Source: Actinomycetota bacterium (GTDB taxonomy: Bacteria; Actinomycetota; Actinomycetes; Propionibacteriales; Propionibacteriaceae). Taken from it: a stretch of 64,000 bases of DNA. The first letter of the stretch is position 1. The number at the start of each line of letters is the position of its first letter. The translations under genes were made by a program, and so were the position numbers. Location of the stretch: contig JAIUOR010000062.1 in assembly GCA_020161795.1 (NCBI GenBank), positions 44,823 to 108,822 on the forward strand, in the 5' to 3' direction. Positions 37,546 to 46,776 of the stretch are shown in pieces. Below the pieces are notes generated by a model. That model worked only from the letters and a program-made list of their open reading frames with translations, was not told the origin of the DNA and did not search any database.

Positions 37546-38094
37546 TCAGCCCTGCGGCGGATCCTCGCCGACCAGCCCGTCGATGGCCTCGCGGAAGAGG
37601 TCGGCATGCCCGACGTGGCGGGCGTACTCGTCACAGGTGTCCACCAGGATCCGGCGGAGGTTCGGCGAACTGCCGTCCTCCAGCACCACCCGGGAGGGCT
37701 GGTCGAGGCCACCCCGGCCGAGCACCGTCGCCCAGGCCCGGCGCGACTTCTCGACCGCCCGCTGCCACAGTCCGTACAGCTCCTCGGGAGAGTCGGTGGC
37801 GGCGGAGTGCCAATCCCATTCGGGATCGATCGCGAACAGATCCGGATCCCACGGCTCACCGGGCGGTTCGCCGGTGAGATCCCGCCAGACGAAGTTCTCC
37901 TCGACCAGGGCCAGGTGCTTGATCAGGCCGGCCAGGGTCATGGCGGAGGGCGGATGCGGTCGGTGCAGCGCCTCGGTGTCGAGGCCGCCGACCTTCCAGG
38001 CGAACTGGGCACGGGAACGCTCCAGTGAGAACAACAGCGTCTCCGCCTCGGTTCCCGCGAGCACCTCGTCGAGCTGGGTGTCGAGCAGGGACAT
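37546..38094 (-). CDS. DinB/DUF664-family protein
   Basis: A 182-residue four-helix protein. The metal-site histidines are suggested by LAGLIKHLALVEENFVWRDL and DTCDEYARHVGHADLFREAIDG, as in DUF664/DinB proteins, some of which are thiol-dependent transferases. Mycothiol would be the thiol in an actinobacterium; that is inference. It follows the small gene at 38104 after nine bases. Confidence 0.87.
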   Translation of the reverse strand: MSLLDTQLDEVLAGTEAETLLFSLERSRAQFAWKVGGLDTEALHRPHPPSAMTLAGLIKHLALVEENFVWRDLTGEPPGEPWDPDLFAIDPEWDWHSAATDSPEELYGLWQRAVEKSRRAWATVLGRGGLDQPSRVVLEDGSSPNLRRILVDTCDEYARHVGHADLFREAIDGLVGEDPPQG

Positions 38095-38103
38095 CTCGCG
38101 CTC

Positions 38104-38337
38104 CTAGCGGGTGATCCGGCGATAGCTGTCGTCGAGCAACCGGCGATCCCGCAGCCGGCGCTGCTCCTGCCAGGCGAGATCGACGCCACCGGCCCGGTGC
38201 CACCAGGCGGTGAGGCGGCGGAACAGCCGGACGGGCGCCGGCTGTGGGACGGCTGCTGGGGCCAGCGGGTAGCGGGAGGCCGGCTGATGCACGAGCGCGA
38301 GGCCGGCGGAACTGATGGGAAGGGCTCTGGCTGTCAT
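38104..38337 (-). CDS. small basic hypothetical protein
   Basis: A 77-residue Arg-rich protein, start MTARALPISSAGLALVH, with a C-terminal helix FRRLTAWWHRAGG and RRLRDRRLLDDSYRRITR. The tail vaguely resembles DUF1127-type short basic proteins. Reality of the gene is supported by a -10 box TACCGT (complement of 38344-38349) six bases before the ATG and by the nine-base gap to the DinB-like gene. Function unknown. Confidence 0.6.
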   Translation of the reverse strand: MTARALPISSAGLALVHQPASRYPLAPAAVPQPAPVRLFRRLTAWWHRAGGVDLAWQEQRRLRDRRLLDDSYRRITR

Positions 38338-38417
38338 GGGACCACGGTAAAGTCGATTCCGGACGTTCTACTTCCGGTAGGCAAGGGGCAGTTCCATGAA
38401 ATCTTGGGGAACTCACG

Positions 38418-39383
38418 GTGCGCACTGAGACCAGCCCGACCTCGCGCGCGTTGCTCGCGCTCGAGCTGATCCAGGCGAGCCCCGGCGTCACCGCCGAGCG
38501 ACTGGCGGGGTCGCTGGGCGTCACCGAACGGGCCGCGCGGCGCTATGTCGGCATCCTGCGCGAGGCCGAGATCCCGATCCTGTCGACCCGCGGGCCCTAC
38601 GGCGGCTACACCGTCGGACGCGGGGTACGGCTGCCGCCGCTGATCTTCAGCGCCACCGAGGCGCTCGGGCTGGTGATGGCCGCCCTCGACGCCCACTACG
38701 ACGCCGCTGATCCCGCCGATCCGGTGGGCAGCGCCCTGGGCAAGCTCCTGCGAGCGCTACCGGAGCCGACCGCCCGGCAGGCCGAGGCGTTGCGGCGGAT
38801 GGCGCACGCCGTCCCCGATCGGTACGCGGCACGACCCGACCCGGCCACCGCCGCCCAACTGGTGGAGGCATGCTCGAGCCACCGGCTGGTGCGGCTGGGC
38901 TACCGCTCGGAGGCCGGCTCGGAATGGGTGACCCAGGTGGAACCCTGGGCGGTGGTGGCTCGCCACGGCCGCTGGTACCTGCTCTGCCGGCTGGTGACCA
39001 GCCAGGGCATCCGCACCTACCGGCTCGACCGGGTGCAGAGCATCGAGTTGCTGGACGATCGCTTCGAGCCGCCCGCCGAACTCGACCCGGTGACCGCCCT
39101 GGAGGAGAACCTCGCCACCGGCTGGGAGTACCCCACCGAGGTCGTGATCGAGGCGCCGATCGGACGGGTGTCGTCCTGGCTGCCCCGCTCGATCGGCAGG
39201 CTCGAGGCGGTCGACGACCAGCGGTGCCAGCTCATCGGGACGACCAGCAGCCCGGATTGGTATGCGGAGATGCTGGCCGGCCTACCCGTGCCGTTCCACG
39301 TGGTCGCTGGGGCGGAACTGCGCCAGGCCGTGCGGGAACTCGGTCAACGGATGCTGGCCGCGGCCGGGACGGCCACGCCCTGA
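38418..39383 (+). CDS. WYL-domain transcriptional regulator (YafY type)
   Basis: A 321-residue regulator. The N-terminal HTH_11 (SRALLALELIQASPGVTAERLAGSLGVTERAARRYVGIL) binds DNA; the middle WYL domain contains LVRLGYRSEAGSEW, EPWAVVARHGRWYLLCRL and TYRLDRVQSIELLDDRF; a WCX domain ends the protein. WYL domains sense nucleic acids or nucleotides. It is divergent from the small basic protein and DinB genes and may regulate them. GTG start at 38418. Confidence 0.92.
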   Translation: MRTETSPTSRALLALELIQASPGVTAERLAGSLGVTERAARRYVGILREAEIPILSTRGPYGGYTVGRGVRLPPLIFSATEALGLVMAALDAHYDAADPADPVGSALGKLLRALPEPTARQAEALRRMAHAVPDRYAARPDPATAAQLVEACSSHRLVRLGYRSEAGSEWVTQVEPWAVVARHGRWYLLCRLVTSQGIRTYRLDRVQSIELLDDRFEPPAELDPVTALEENLATGWEYPTEVVIEAPIGRVSSWLPRSIGRLEAVDDQRCQLIGTTSSPDWYAEMLAGLPVPFHVVAGAELRQAVRELGQRMLAAAGTATP

Positions 39384-39390
39384 ACTCAGG
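39379..39390. terminator. stop-codon palindrome between the WYL and HAD genes
   Basis: CCTGA-AC-TCAGG: five-base arms, two-base spacer, containing both TGA stop codons. Too short alone to be a strong terminator. Confidence 0.35.
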
Positions 39391-40225
39391 CCGCGCGTGC
39401 GAGCCGGCCGAACCAACGATCCAGCTCGATCGCCGTTCCACCCTGGTCGAACCGGGCGGTGACGTGGTCGGCCACTGCCTGCACCTCGGGAACTGCGTCC
39501 CCGATGGCGACGCCGCGTCCGGCCCAGGCCAGCATCTCGACGTCGTTGCGTCCGTCGCCCAGGGCGAGGACGTCATCCGCGCAGATGCCGAGCGAGGTGG
39601 CCAGCCCGGCCAGCGCCGAGGCCTTGTTCACCCCGGCCGGGGCGATGTCGAGCCAGGCGCTCCAGCCGACCGAGTAGCTCACGCCGTGCAGGCCGAGCCG
39701 GTTCGCCAGGGCGATGAACTCATGGTCGGAGGCCTCCGGGTCGCGCACCACGATGCGGGTGACATCGCTGCCGGCCAGGTCGTCCACCGAGACCACCTCG
39801 ATGTCGCCGGTCAGGTCGCCCTCCGGGAACAGCTTCGTGACGCGATACCCCTGCCCGATCACCTCCGCGGCGATCGCCGCCGTCGGGTGCTCCTTCAGTA
39901 CCTTGTCGATCACCAGGGCGGGGTTGAACGTCACCACCTGGGTCAACTCGAACGGAGGAAACTGCACGCACACCGCGCCGTTGGACGACACCGCCGGCCC
40001 GGTGGGCAGTTCAAGCTCCTCGAAGACCGGCCGCGTGGCATGCCAACTGCGTCCGGTCGTCAGGACGACGGGCACTCCCGCGTCCACCACGCGCCGCACG
40101 CTGCGGCGCACATTCTCCGGTAGCCGTCCCTCGTGATCGACGATCGTGCCGTCGATGTCGAGCGCTACCAACTGCGGCCTCCAGGCCGCCTGCGGTCCCC
40201 TGACCGCCCTCTTTGTGTTATTCAT
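39386..40225 (-). CDS. Cof-type HAD hydrolase
   Basis: A 279-residue phosphatase of the HAD IIB group. Motif I is ALDIDGTIVD, motif II VVLTTGRSW, the cap insertion lies between, motif III is the Lys in GVNKASAL and motif IV LALGDGRNDVEMLAWAG. Family members dephosphorylate sugar phosphates, FMN or PLP. It lies 42 bp after serS on the same strand, a neighbourhood I associate with actinobacteria. Start at ATG 40225. Confidence 0.92.
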   Translation of the reverse strand: MNNTKRAVRGPQAAWRPQLVALDIDGTIVDHEGRLPENVRRSVRRVVDAGVPVVLTTGRSWHATRPVFEELELPTGPAVSSNGAVCVQFPPFELTQVVTFNPALVIDKVLKEHPTAAIAAEVIGQGYRVTKLFPEGDLTGDIEVVSVDDLAGSDVTRIVVRDPEASDHEFIALANRLGLHGVSYSVGWSAWLDIAPAGVNKASALAGLATSLGICADDVLALGDGRNDVEMLAWAGRGVAIGDAVPEVQAVADHVTARFDQGGTAIELDRWFGRLARAA

Positions 40226-40267
40226 TCTTCAACCAGGGTACCCGCCCCTGGTGACAGGTTGGTTAAC

Positions 40268-41542
40268 TCAGGCAGGCGGGGTGAGGAATTCCCGTCCACC
40301 CAGGTAGGGGCGCAGGGCTTCGGGGACGTAGACGGTGCCGTCGGCCTGCTGGTGGTTCTCCAGCAGCATGATGATCGGGCGGGCCATCGAGCACAGGGTG
40401 CCGTTCAGCGTCGCCACCGACCGCACGCCGTCGGAATCACGCAGCCGGATGTTGAGCCGGCGGGCCTGGAACTCGGTGCAGTTCGAGGTGGAGGTGATCT
40501 CGCGATAGCGGCCCTGGCTGGGGACGTAGCCGTAGCAGTCGTACTTGCGGGCGGCCGACAGCCCGAGGTCGCCGGAAGCCACGTCGAGCACCTGGAACGG
40601 GATCTCCAGCAGCTTGATGAACTCCTTCTCGAAGTTCAGCAGTTTGTCGTGCCACGCTGCGGCGTCCGCCGGATCGCAGTAGACGAACATCTCGACCTTG
40701 TCGAACCAGTGCACCCGGAAGATGCCCTTGGTGTCCTTGCCGTAGGAACCCGCCTCGCGCCGGTAGCAGGGCGAGAAGGCCACGTACTGGCGCGGCAGCG
40801 AACCCGCGTCCAGGATCTCCTCGGAATGGTAGGCGGCCAGCGCGACCTCGGATGTCCCGACCAGGTAGAGGTCGTCGCGTTCCAGGTAGTAGACGTCCTC
40901 GGCGGCCTGGCCGAGGAAACCGGTGCCCTCCATCGCGGACGGACGCACCAGCGCCGGCGGGATCATCGGGGTGAACCCCCACTCGGCGGCCTTCGTCATG
41001 GCCAGGTTGAGCAGCGCCAGCTCCAGCTGCGCGCCGATGCCGGTGAGGAAGTAGAACCGCGAGCCCGAGACCTTCGCGCCGCGATCCATGTCGATGGCGC
41101 GCAGACCCTCGGCGATCTCGATGTGGTCCTTCGGCTCGAACCCCTCGGCGGCGAAGTCGCGCGGGGTGCCGATGGTCTCCAGCACGTAGAGATCGTCCTC
41201 ACCACCGGTGGGGACGCCGTCGATCACCAGGTTGGGCAGCCGCAGCATCAGGTCGTCGAAGACGATCTTCGCCGCCTCGGCGTCGGCGACGGCGTCCTTC
41301 ACCTGCTGGGCGAGTTCCTTCGTGCGGGCGAGCAGGGCCGGCCGCTCCTCCGCGGACGCCTTGGGCACCTGCCGGGAGAGCTCCTTCTGCTCGGCGCGCA
41401 TCGCCTCGGAGGCCGCGATCTGCCGGCGGCGCCGTTCGTCCGCCGCGATCAGCTCGTCCACCAGCTCGACGGACTCCCCGCGCGCCGCCTGCGAGCGGCG
41501 AATGAGGTCGGGGTCGGTGCGCAGCAGCTTGGGATCAATCAC
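40268..41542 (-). CDS. serS: serine--tRNA ligase
   Basis: A 424-residue class II synthetase charging tRNA-Ser. The N-terminal coiled-coil arm spans about 30-105 ([19 protein letters not shown] start). Motif 2 is [31 protein letters not shown], with the serine/ATP loop; motif 3 follows near the end with [16 protein letters not shown] and [15 protein letters not shown] start at 41542, with TAGGCT eight bases upstream on the minus strand. The long gap to clpP (190 bp) shows no T-box that I can recognise. Confidence 0.97.
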   Translation of the reverse strand: MIDPKLLRTDPDLIRRSQAARGESVELVDELIAADERRRRQIAASEAMRAEQKELSRQVPKASAEERPALLARTKELAQQVKDAVADAEAAKIVFDDLMLRLPNLVIDGVPTGGEDDLYVLETIGTPRDFAAEGFEPKDHIEIAEGLRAIDMDRGAKVSGSRFYFLTGIGAQLELALLNLAMTKAAEWGFTPMIPPALVRPSAMEGTGFLGQAAEDVYYLERDDLYLVGTSEVALAAYHSEEILDAGSLPRQYVAFSPCYRREAGSYGKDTKGIFRVHWFDKVEMFVYCDPADAAAWHDKLLNFEKEFIKLLEIPFQVLDVASGDLGLSAARKYDCYGYVPSQGRYREITSTSNCTEFQARRLNIRLRDSDGVRSVATLNGTLCSMARPIIMLLENHQQADGTVYVPEALRPYLGGREFLTPPA

Positions 41543-41733
41543 AGTCCGACAGCCTACCGGGCGGGCCGCTTCCCGCTCGAAACGCTTTCGCCGAACGCAA
41601 CCGCCTCTGGGAGCGAGGACTCCGCGCGATCGACGCGCAACTGCCGGGGGGGATCCGGCCAGGCTGCCGTGGGCAGATCCGCTGGCAGCAGCGTGCGCTT
41701 CGGTACGAGGGGTGTGCCGGGCAGGCTCGTCCC

Positions 41734-42342
41734 ATGACCGAGACCGAACCGTTGCTCAAACTCGACCACCATCTGCACGACCGGCTGTTCGAGCAGCGGA
41801 CGATCGTGCTGAGCGGGCCGCTGGGGGACGAGAACACCCTGCGGCTGTGCAGCGCGCTGCTCGTCCTCGCCGCCGACGACCAGACCGCCGACATCCGGCT
41901 GCTGATCAACTCCCCGGGCGGGTCCGTGCCGGGCATGCTGGCGATCCGCGACTGCATGCGGGCGATCCCCAACGACGTCAGCACGATCAACCTGGGCATG
42001 GCCTACAGCGCGGGCCAGTTCCTGCTCTCCTTCGGCGCCAGGGGCAAGCGGTACACCATGCCGCACGGACGGGTGCTGCTGCACCAGGGGTCGGCCGGGA
42101 TCGGCGGCACCGCGATGGACATCGCGATCCAGGCCGACGACCTGCGGAACACCCGCGACACCGTGCTTGCCTGCATCGCCGAGGACACCGGCCAGTCCCT
42201 CGAACGGATCGAGGCCGACTCCCGCCGCGACCGCTGGTTCGGCGCGACCGAAGCCCTCGAGTACGGCTTCGTGGACGCGATCGTCGAGGGCCCGGAGCTG
42301 TTCCCGGCGCCCCAGCGCCGGATCGGACTGGGGGCGTCATGA
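41734..42342 (+). CDS. clpP: ClpP-family serine protease, catalytically complete
   Basis: A 202-residue ClpP subunit. The catalytic triad appears complete: Ser92 in [13 protein letters not shown], His117 in GRVLLHQGS and Asp162 in [10 protein letters not shown]. The oxyanion loop is [11 protein letters not shown]. The N-terminus ([22 protein letters not shown]) is that of the short ClpP3/ClpP4-like forms. Its stop overlaps the next clpP by four bases (ATGA), so the two subunits should be made together and may form a mixed barrel with ClpX or ClpC. It is not next to tig or clpX, so the housekeeping clpP1P2 pair is probably elsewhere. Confidence 0.94.
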   Translation: MTETEPLLKLDHHLHDRLFEQRTIVLSGPLGDENTLRLCSALLVLAADDQTADIRLLINSPGGSVPGMLAIRDCMRAIPNDVSTINLGMAYSAGQFLLSFGARGKRYTMPHGRVLLHQGSAGIGGTAMDIAIQADDLRNTRDTVLACIAEDTGQSLERIEADSRRDRWFGATEALEYGFVDAIVEGPELFPAPQRRIGLGAS

Positions 42343-42977
42343 CCAGCTACCCGATTCCCTACGTGACCACCCGGACCGACCGCGGCGAACGGACGGTGGA
42401 CATCTACAGCCGGCTGCTGGCCGATCGGATCGTCTACCTCGGCACGCCGATCGACGACGGGGTGGCGAACACCGTGATCGCCCAGTTGCTGCACCTGGCC
42501 AGCGAGAACTCCGAGACGCCGATCTCGCTCTACCTGAACTCGCCCGGCGGATCGATTCCGGCGACGCTGGCGATCTACGACGCCATGCACTTCGTCCGGG
42601 CCCGGGTCGAGACCACCTGCGTGGGGCAGGCCGCCGCCACCGCTGCCCTGCTGCTCGCCGGCGGAGCGCCGGGTGGCCGGCAGATCCTGCCGCACGGGCG
42701 AGTGGTGATCCATGCTCCCGCCGCCGAGGGACGGGGCACGATTCCCGACCTCATCCTCGAAGCGGACGAGGTGGCCCGAGTGCGAGCGCTGCAGGAGGAG
42801 TTGCTGGCCAGGCACACCCACCGCACCCCCGAGCAGATCCGGGCCGATCTGGAACGCGATCTGATCCTGACTCCGGCGGAGGCCCTCGACTACGGGGTGG
42901 TCGACCGGGTGCTCGACGTCAACGAGCCGGCGATCCGGGACGACTCAGGCGGCCAGGCAGACCGGGCCGCGGATTGA
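42339..42977 (+). CDS. ClpP-like subunit lacking the catalytic serine
   Basis: A 212-residue ClpP homologue. His125 (GRVVIHAP) and Asp160 (IRADLERD) of the triad are kept, and SPGGSIPATLAIYD is normal, but where ClpP has GQAASMG this has GQAAAT (96-101): the nucleophile is Ala100. It is therefore a non-catalytic subunit, like ClpR of cyanobacteria and plastids, that could complete a ring with its active neighbour. The start overlaps the active clpP stop (ATGA). Its last 33 bases overlap the tail of the convergent ClgR-like gene. Confidence 0.92.
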   Translation: MTSYPIPYVTTRTDRGERTVDIYSRLLADRIVYLGTPIDDGVANTVIAQLLHLASENSETPISLYLNSPGGSIPATLAIYDAMHFVRARVETTCVGQAAATAALLLAGGAPGGRQILPHGRVVIHAPAAEGRGTIPDLILEADEVARVRALQEELLARHTHRTPEQIRADLERDLILTPAEALDYGVVDRVLDVNEPAIRDDSGGQADRAAD

Positions 42978-43256
42978 ACCGGCGCGGACCCGCAGGCTGG
43001 TGCGCTGGGTAAGGTCGGCCACCGACAGCTCCAGGGCACCGGCGATCGCCGCGAGGAACTCCGAGGAGGGCTCCTTCAGGCTGCGCTCGAGCTCGGAGAG
43101 GTACTGCGGCGAGACCCCGGCCCGGCCGGCCACGTCGACCAGTCGTTCGGCACGCTCCAGCCGCTCCTCACGCAGCTGCTCGCCCAGCGCCTGCCGCCAC
43201 AACGGTTCCGCCGGCGCCGGCGTGCTGGTGGGCCGCAGCGGTACGACATCTCCCAT
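42945..43256 (-). CDS. clgR: ClgR-like XRE-family regulator
   Basis: A 103-residue regulator with one helix-turn-helix: LGEQLREERLERAERLVDVAGRAGVSPQYLSELERSLKEPSSEFLAAIAGALELSVADL. The sequence after the N-terminal Pro-rich stretch resembles ClgR and PopR, which activate clpP and clpC genes in actinobacteria. The short tail ends CLAA, similar to the Leu-Ala-Ala ends by which ClgR is degraded by Clp. It sits convergent to the clpP pair and 15 bp after pheA, with no separate promoter evident. The name is by resemblance. Confidence 0.8.
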   Translation of the reverse strand: MGDVVPLRPTSTPAPAEPLWRQALGEQLREERLERAERLVDVAGRAGVSPQYLSELERSLKEPSSEFLAAIAGALELSVADLTQRTSLRVRAGSIRGPVCLAA

Positions 43257-43271
43257 GGGAGAAACCGTAGC

Positions 43272-44189
43272 TCAGTCGTCCTCAGGGTTGACCAGCGAGG
43301 CGTACCACTCCCGCGCCTCGGCGAAGTCGGGATCGGTGAAGCCCCAGCCGACCGTGGGACGGATCCCGTCCGCACGCGGATAGGAGCCCAGGAAGACCAC
43401 GTCCTCGCAGATCCGGTGCAGGCCGAGAAGCGCCTCGGCCAGGCGCGGTTCGCGCATATGGCCCTCGGCGTCGATCGAGAAGCAGTAATTGCCCAGCCCG
43501 GTCTTGGTGGGACGGGATTCGATCCGGCTCAGGCTGACCCCACGGCTGGCGAACTGCTCCAGGATCTCCAGCAGCGCCCCCGCCCGGTCGGCGTGCATGT
43601 AGGCAACCAGCGTGGTCTTGTCGGCGCCGCTGGGAGGCGGCGGCGGAGTGGGCTTCGACACCAGGACGAACCGGGTGACGGCATTGGGGTTGTCCGCGAT
43701 CCCGGTGGCCAGCGCGGTCAGCCCGTACATCTTCCCGGCCACCGCGGCCGAGACCGCGGCGTCGTACTTCGAGGTGGGGTCGGAGACCTCCTCGGCGGCG
43801 GCCGCCGTGGAGCCGCCCTCGGTCACCGTCGCGAGCGGGACGTTGGCCGCCAGCCATTCCCGCACCTGCGCGGCAGCATGCGGGTGGGTGAGGACGCGGC
43901 GGACATCGCCCAGCGCGGTCCCCGGACGGGCGAACAGCGTGAATTGCACCGGCAGGATCACCTCGCGCACGATCATCAGCCGGCGGTGCCCGTTGGCGAG
44001 ATTGTCGAGGGTGACGGTGACCCCGCCCTCCACCGAGTTCTCGATCGGCACCAGCGCCGCTTCGATCACGCCGGTGCGCACCGCGTCCAGTGCCTGACCG
44101 ACGGTGGCGTACGGAATCGCCTCCGCGTCAGTGAACGTCTGCAGGGCCTGATGGGTGAAGGTTCCCGCAGGTCCGAAGTATCCGAGCAC
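43272..44189 (-). CDS. pheA: prephenate dehydratase
   Basis: A 305-residue enzyme converting prephenate to phenylpyruvate in phenylalanine synthesis. The catalytic domain begins LGYFGPAGTFTHQAL and includes ALVPIENSVEGGVTVTLDNL and the Thr-Arg-Phe motif NAVTRFVLVS; the C-terminal ACT domain has GALLEILEQFASRGVSLSRIESRPTKTG for phenylalanine feedback. GTG 44189 is preferred to 44195 because TAGGGT (complement of 44196-44201) ends six bases before it. The ClgR-like gene follows and may be co-transcribed. Confidence 0.95.
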   Translation of the reverse strand: MLGYFGPAGTFTHQALQTFTDAEAIPYATVGQALDAVRTGVIEAALVPIENSVEGGVTVTLDNLANGHRRLMIVREVILPVQFTLFARPGTALGDVRRVLTHPHAAAQVREWLAANVPLATVTEGGSTAAAAEEVSDPTSKYDAAVSAAVAGKMYGLTALATGIADNPNAVTRFVLVSKPTPPPPPSGADKTTLVAYMHADRAGALLEILEQFASRGVSLSRIESRPTKTGLGNYCFSIDAEGHMREPRLAEALLGLHRICEDVVFLGSYPRADGIRPTVGWGFTDPDFAEAREWYASLVNPEDD

Positions 44190-44217
44190 GGCCACACCCT
44201 ACCGGCGCGGTCCGGGG

Positions 44218-45798
44218 TTAGTCGTAGGGCACCAGGCGGCGGTCACCGGCCAACGCGAGACCGGCTCGCAACCGGTGGAAGGACGGCAGTTCGCGTCCCT
44301 CACGCCACCACCAGCGGACGATCCAGACGAGCACCAGTATCTGGGCGGCCGCGCACAACCCGTCCCGGATCACGACGGCGACAACCTGGATATCCGGACC
44401 GAACTCCACCGAGCGGCCGGTCACGTAGGCCAGCGAGAGCCACATCCCCCGCCACATCAGCAGCGGTTCCAGCCGGGAGGCGGCCAGCAGCCCCAGGGGC
44501 ACCCAGGCGATCAGGTCGTACCAGCTCAGGGTGTACGGCGAGGTGACCAGCCAGGCGGTGGTGAGGACGGCGGCCGTCCGGGTGGCGATGGTGAGCGGAT
44601 CCCGTTGCGGGCTGACGGTCGCTGGGAGCCCGGGGACGGCCTGCCAGGGCAGCACCCGCGACAGCATCCACGCGATCGCGATCATGCCCAGCCAGCCCAG
44701 CCAGCCCACGATCGAGCGGGCCACCCAGTCCGGCATCGCCAGGGAGAGCAGCCACTGGACCGGCGGCGCCCAGGAGCCGGCCGAGATGTACCCCGTGTTG
44801 CGCGAGGCGGCGAGCAACGCCTTCGGCACCACCAGCCCGTAGGCGACCGCCAGCGGGATCACCGCGCCGACGATCAGCAGCACCAGCTTGCGCGGCTCGC
44901 GCCGGTACCCCCAGACCATGGCCAGCCCGTAGAACACCAGCGACACCTTGATCGTGCCGGCCAGCCCGATCCCGATGCCGGCCAGCAACGGATTGCGCCG
45001 CAGGAACCAGAGCCCGACGATGGCGAACACCAGGGTGAACGCCTCGTTGTGCGCGCCCGCGACCACCGACCAGATCATGATCGGGTTGAGGACGGTGAAC
45101 AGCACCGCGCGGGTCTGCGCCTCCTGGTCGCCGCGGGCCATCCGGTAGACGATCGCGCCGATCGCGATGAACGGCAGCACGCACAGCACCTGCAGCCAGA
45201 ACACGATGTCGTGCATGCTCTCGCCGCCCAGGCTGGCCGCCAGCCACTGGCTGGCCGAGGCGACCGGGCCGTACACGCTGGGCGTGTCCTGCCACGGCCG
45301 CTCGGTGACGATCAGCACCGGATCGAACTCGGCCCGGAAGATCTCGGCCGGGGTGATCGCGTAGGGATCCAGCCCCAGCACCTGCAGGCGGCCGTAGGCC
45401 GCGTACATCAGCACGTCCGCCGAGGTCAGCGGGAGGACGAGCGCCGTCAGCACGCTCAGCCCGACACCCAGCCAGAACAGCCTGCGGTTGTCCGGCCGCC
45501 AGCCCTCGGCCACCGCGCGCCAGGCGATCCCCAGGCCGACCGTCCCGACGATCAGTCCCAGCCAGAGCAGGCTCACCGCGAGCCACTCGTTGGGGATGCC
45601 GGCGCCGTCCGGCAGGTACCACGGCGGCAGCCAGGAGGTGCGTTCCCCCAGGTCGAGGGCGACCGCGCTCGGGCCGGCGAAGCCAACGGCGATGGTCGTT
45701 GCCGCGCTCGCAGCGATCAGCGCGACGCCCAGGCGCGGGTTGGAGGTCCACGGCGCAGCGAGCAGGCGCGAGAGCGCCGACCGCGGTGCCGTGGGCAT
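44218..45798 (-). CDS. polyprenol-phosphomannose-dependent mannosyltransferase (MptB-like, GT-C)
   Basis: A 526-residue membrane glycosyltransferase with about twelve helices. The first large extracellular loop carries SADVLMYAAYGRLQVLGLDPYAITPAE, the GT-C acidic site typical of MptA/MptB alpha-1,6-mannosyltransferases that extend lipomannan cores in actinobacteria. Another landmark is GAHNEAFTLVFAIVGLWFLRRNPLLAGIGIGLAGTIK-like. The substrate is inferred. ATG 45798 has AGGAG just upstream. Confidence 0.85.
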   Translation of the reverse strand: MPTAPRSALSRLLAAPWTSNPRLGVALIAASAATTIAVGFAGPSAVALDLGERTSWLPPWYLPDGAGIPNEWLAVSLLWLGLIVGTVGLGIAWRAVAEGWRPDNRRLFWLGVGLSVLTALVLPLTSADVLMYAAYGRLQVLGLDPYAITPAEIFRAEFDPVLIVTERPWQDTPSVYGPVASASQWLAASLGGESMHDIVFWLQVLCVLPFIAIGAIVYRMARGDQEAQTRAVLFTVLNPIMIWSVVAGAHNEAFTLVFAIVGLWFLRRNPLLAGIGIGLAGTIKVSLVFYGLAMVWGYRREPRKLVLLIVGAVIPLAVAYGLVVPKALLAASRNTGYISAGSWAPPVQWLLSLAMPDWVARSIVGWLGWLGMIAIAWMLSRVLPWQAVPGLPATVSPQRDPLTIATRTAAVLTTAWLVTSPYTLSWYDLIAWVPLGLLAASRLEPLLMWRGMWLSLAYVTGRSVEFGPDIQVVAVVIRDGLCAAAQILVLVWIVRWWWREGRELPSFHRLRAGLALAGDRRLVPYD

Positions 45799-45903
45799 GG
45801 ATCTCCTGAGTAAGTCGTGAGCGGCGCGGGGGTGGCCGTTCCTCCCAAGGCTAGCCGCCGTTCGGCGACGAACCTGCCCGGAGGGCTCAGCTATGCCGAA
45901 CCG

Positions 45904-46767
45904 TTACTTCAGCAGGCGGGACAACCGGCGGTCTGCCAGCGGTTTGCCACCGGTTTGGCAGGTCGGGCAGTACTGCAACGAGGAATCCGCGAAGGAGACC
46001 TCGGCGATCGTGTCGCCGCATACCCCGCACGCCTGGCCGGTGCGGCCGTGGACGCGCATCGCGGCGCGCTTGCCGTCCTTGAGGTCCTTCGCGGCAGAGC
46101 CCCGGGCCCGTTCGACCGCGGCGGTCAGTTCCCCGCGCAGCGCTTCGTACAGGGTGGCTCGCTCGGTGTCGTCCAGTCCGTTGGCCGGCTTGAACGGGCT
46201 CAACCGGGCGGCGTGGAGGATCTCGTCGGAGTAGGCGTTGCCGATCCCGGCGATCCGGCGCTGATCGCGCAACATGCCCTTGAGTTGGGTGCGGCCGGCC
46301 GCGTCCAGAATGCCGTCGAATACGACGCGGGTGAAGGCGTCGTCGAGCGGCTCGGAGCCGAGGGTGGCGATGCCCGGCACCTGCTCCAGTTGCGAGACCA
46401 GGTAGAGCGCCAGCCGTTTCTGGGTGCCTGCCTCGGTCAGGTCGAAGCCGCTGTCGTCGTCCAGCCGCAGCCGGAAGGCGAGTGGGCCGCGGCCGGGGCG
46501 AACCGGGGTAGTCGGCACCTCGTCGCGCCAGACCAGCCAGCCGGCGCGGGCGAGGTGGAAGGCCAGCCACAGGCCGCCGATCTCCAGGGCGAGGAACTTG
46601 CCGCGCCGGGTGACCTGCTCGATCTCCAGCCCGCTGAGCGCCACCAGCGGCGGGTCGAAGGTCTTGAGGCAGGCGAAAGCGGTCAGCTGGGTCTCGGCCA
46701 CGACCTTGCCGACGCAACGCTCGGCGAGAAAGCCGCGCAGCGCCTCAACCTCGGGCAGTTCCGGCAT
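45904..46767 (-). CDS. fpg: formamidopyrimidine-DNA glycosylase (Fpg/MutM-like)
   Basis: A 287-residue glycosylase/AP lyase. It starts MPELPEVEALRGFL with the Pro nucleophile, has QRRIAGIGNAYSDEILHAARLSP (H2TH) and a zinc finger CGVCGDT ... YCPTCQTGG. It removes 8-oxoguanine and formamidopyrimidines. It is the second Fpg/Nei enzyme in the window. Its -10 box TAGGGT (complement of 46774-46779) begins with the TAG stop of aat and ends six bases before the ATG, so it probably has its own leaderless promoter inside aat. Confidence 0.93.
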   Translation of the reverse strand: MPELPEVEALRGFLAERCVGKVVAETQLTAFACLKTFDPPLVALSGLEIEQVTRRGKFLALEIGGLWLAFHLARAGWLVWRDEVPTTPVRPGRGPLAFRLRLDDDSGFDLTEAGTQKRLALYLVSQLEQVPGIATLGSEPLDDAFTRVVFDGILDAAGRTQLKGMLRDQRRIAGIGNAYSDEILHAARLSPFKPANGLDDTERATLYEALRGELTAAVERARGSAAKDLKDGKRAAMRVHGRTGQACGVCGDTIAEVSFADSSLQYCPTCQTGGKPLADRRLSRLLK

Positions 46768-46776
46768 GGCGTTACC

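Noticed and set aside
41543..41733. A T-box for serS or a ClgR box for clpP in this 191-bp gap.
   Set aside because: I could not find a T-box core or a convincing ClgR consensus; scattered ACGC/GCGAA words are expected in GC-rich DNA.
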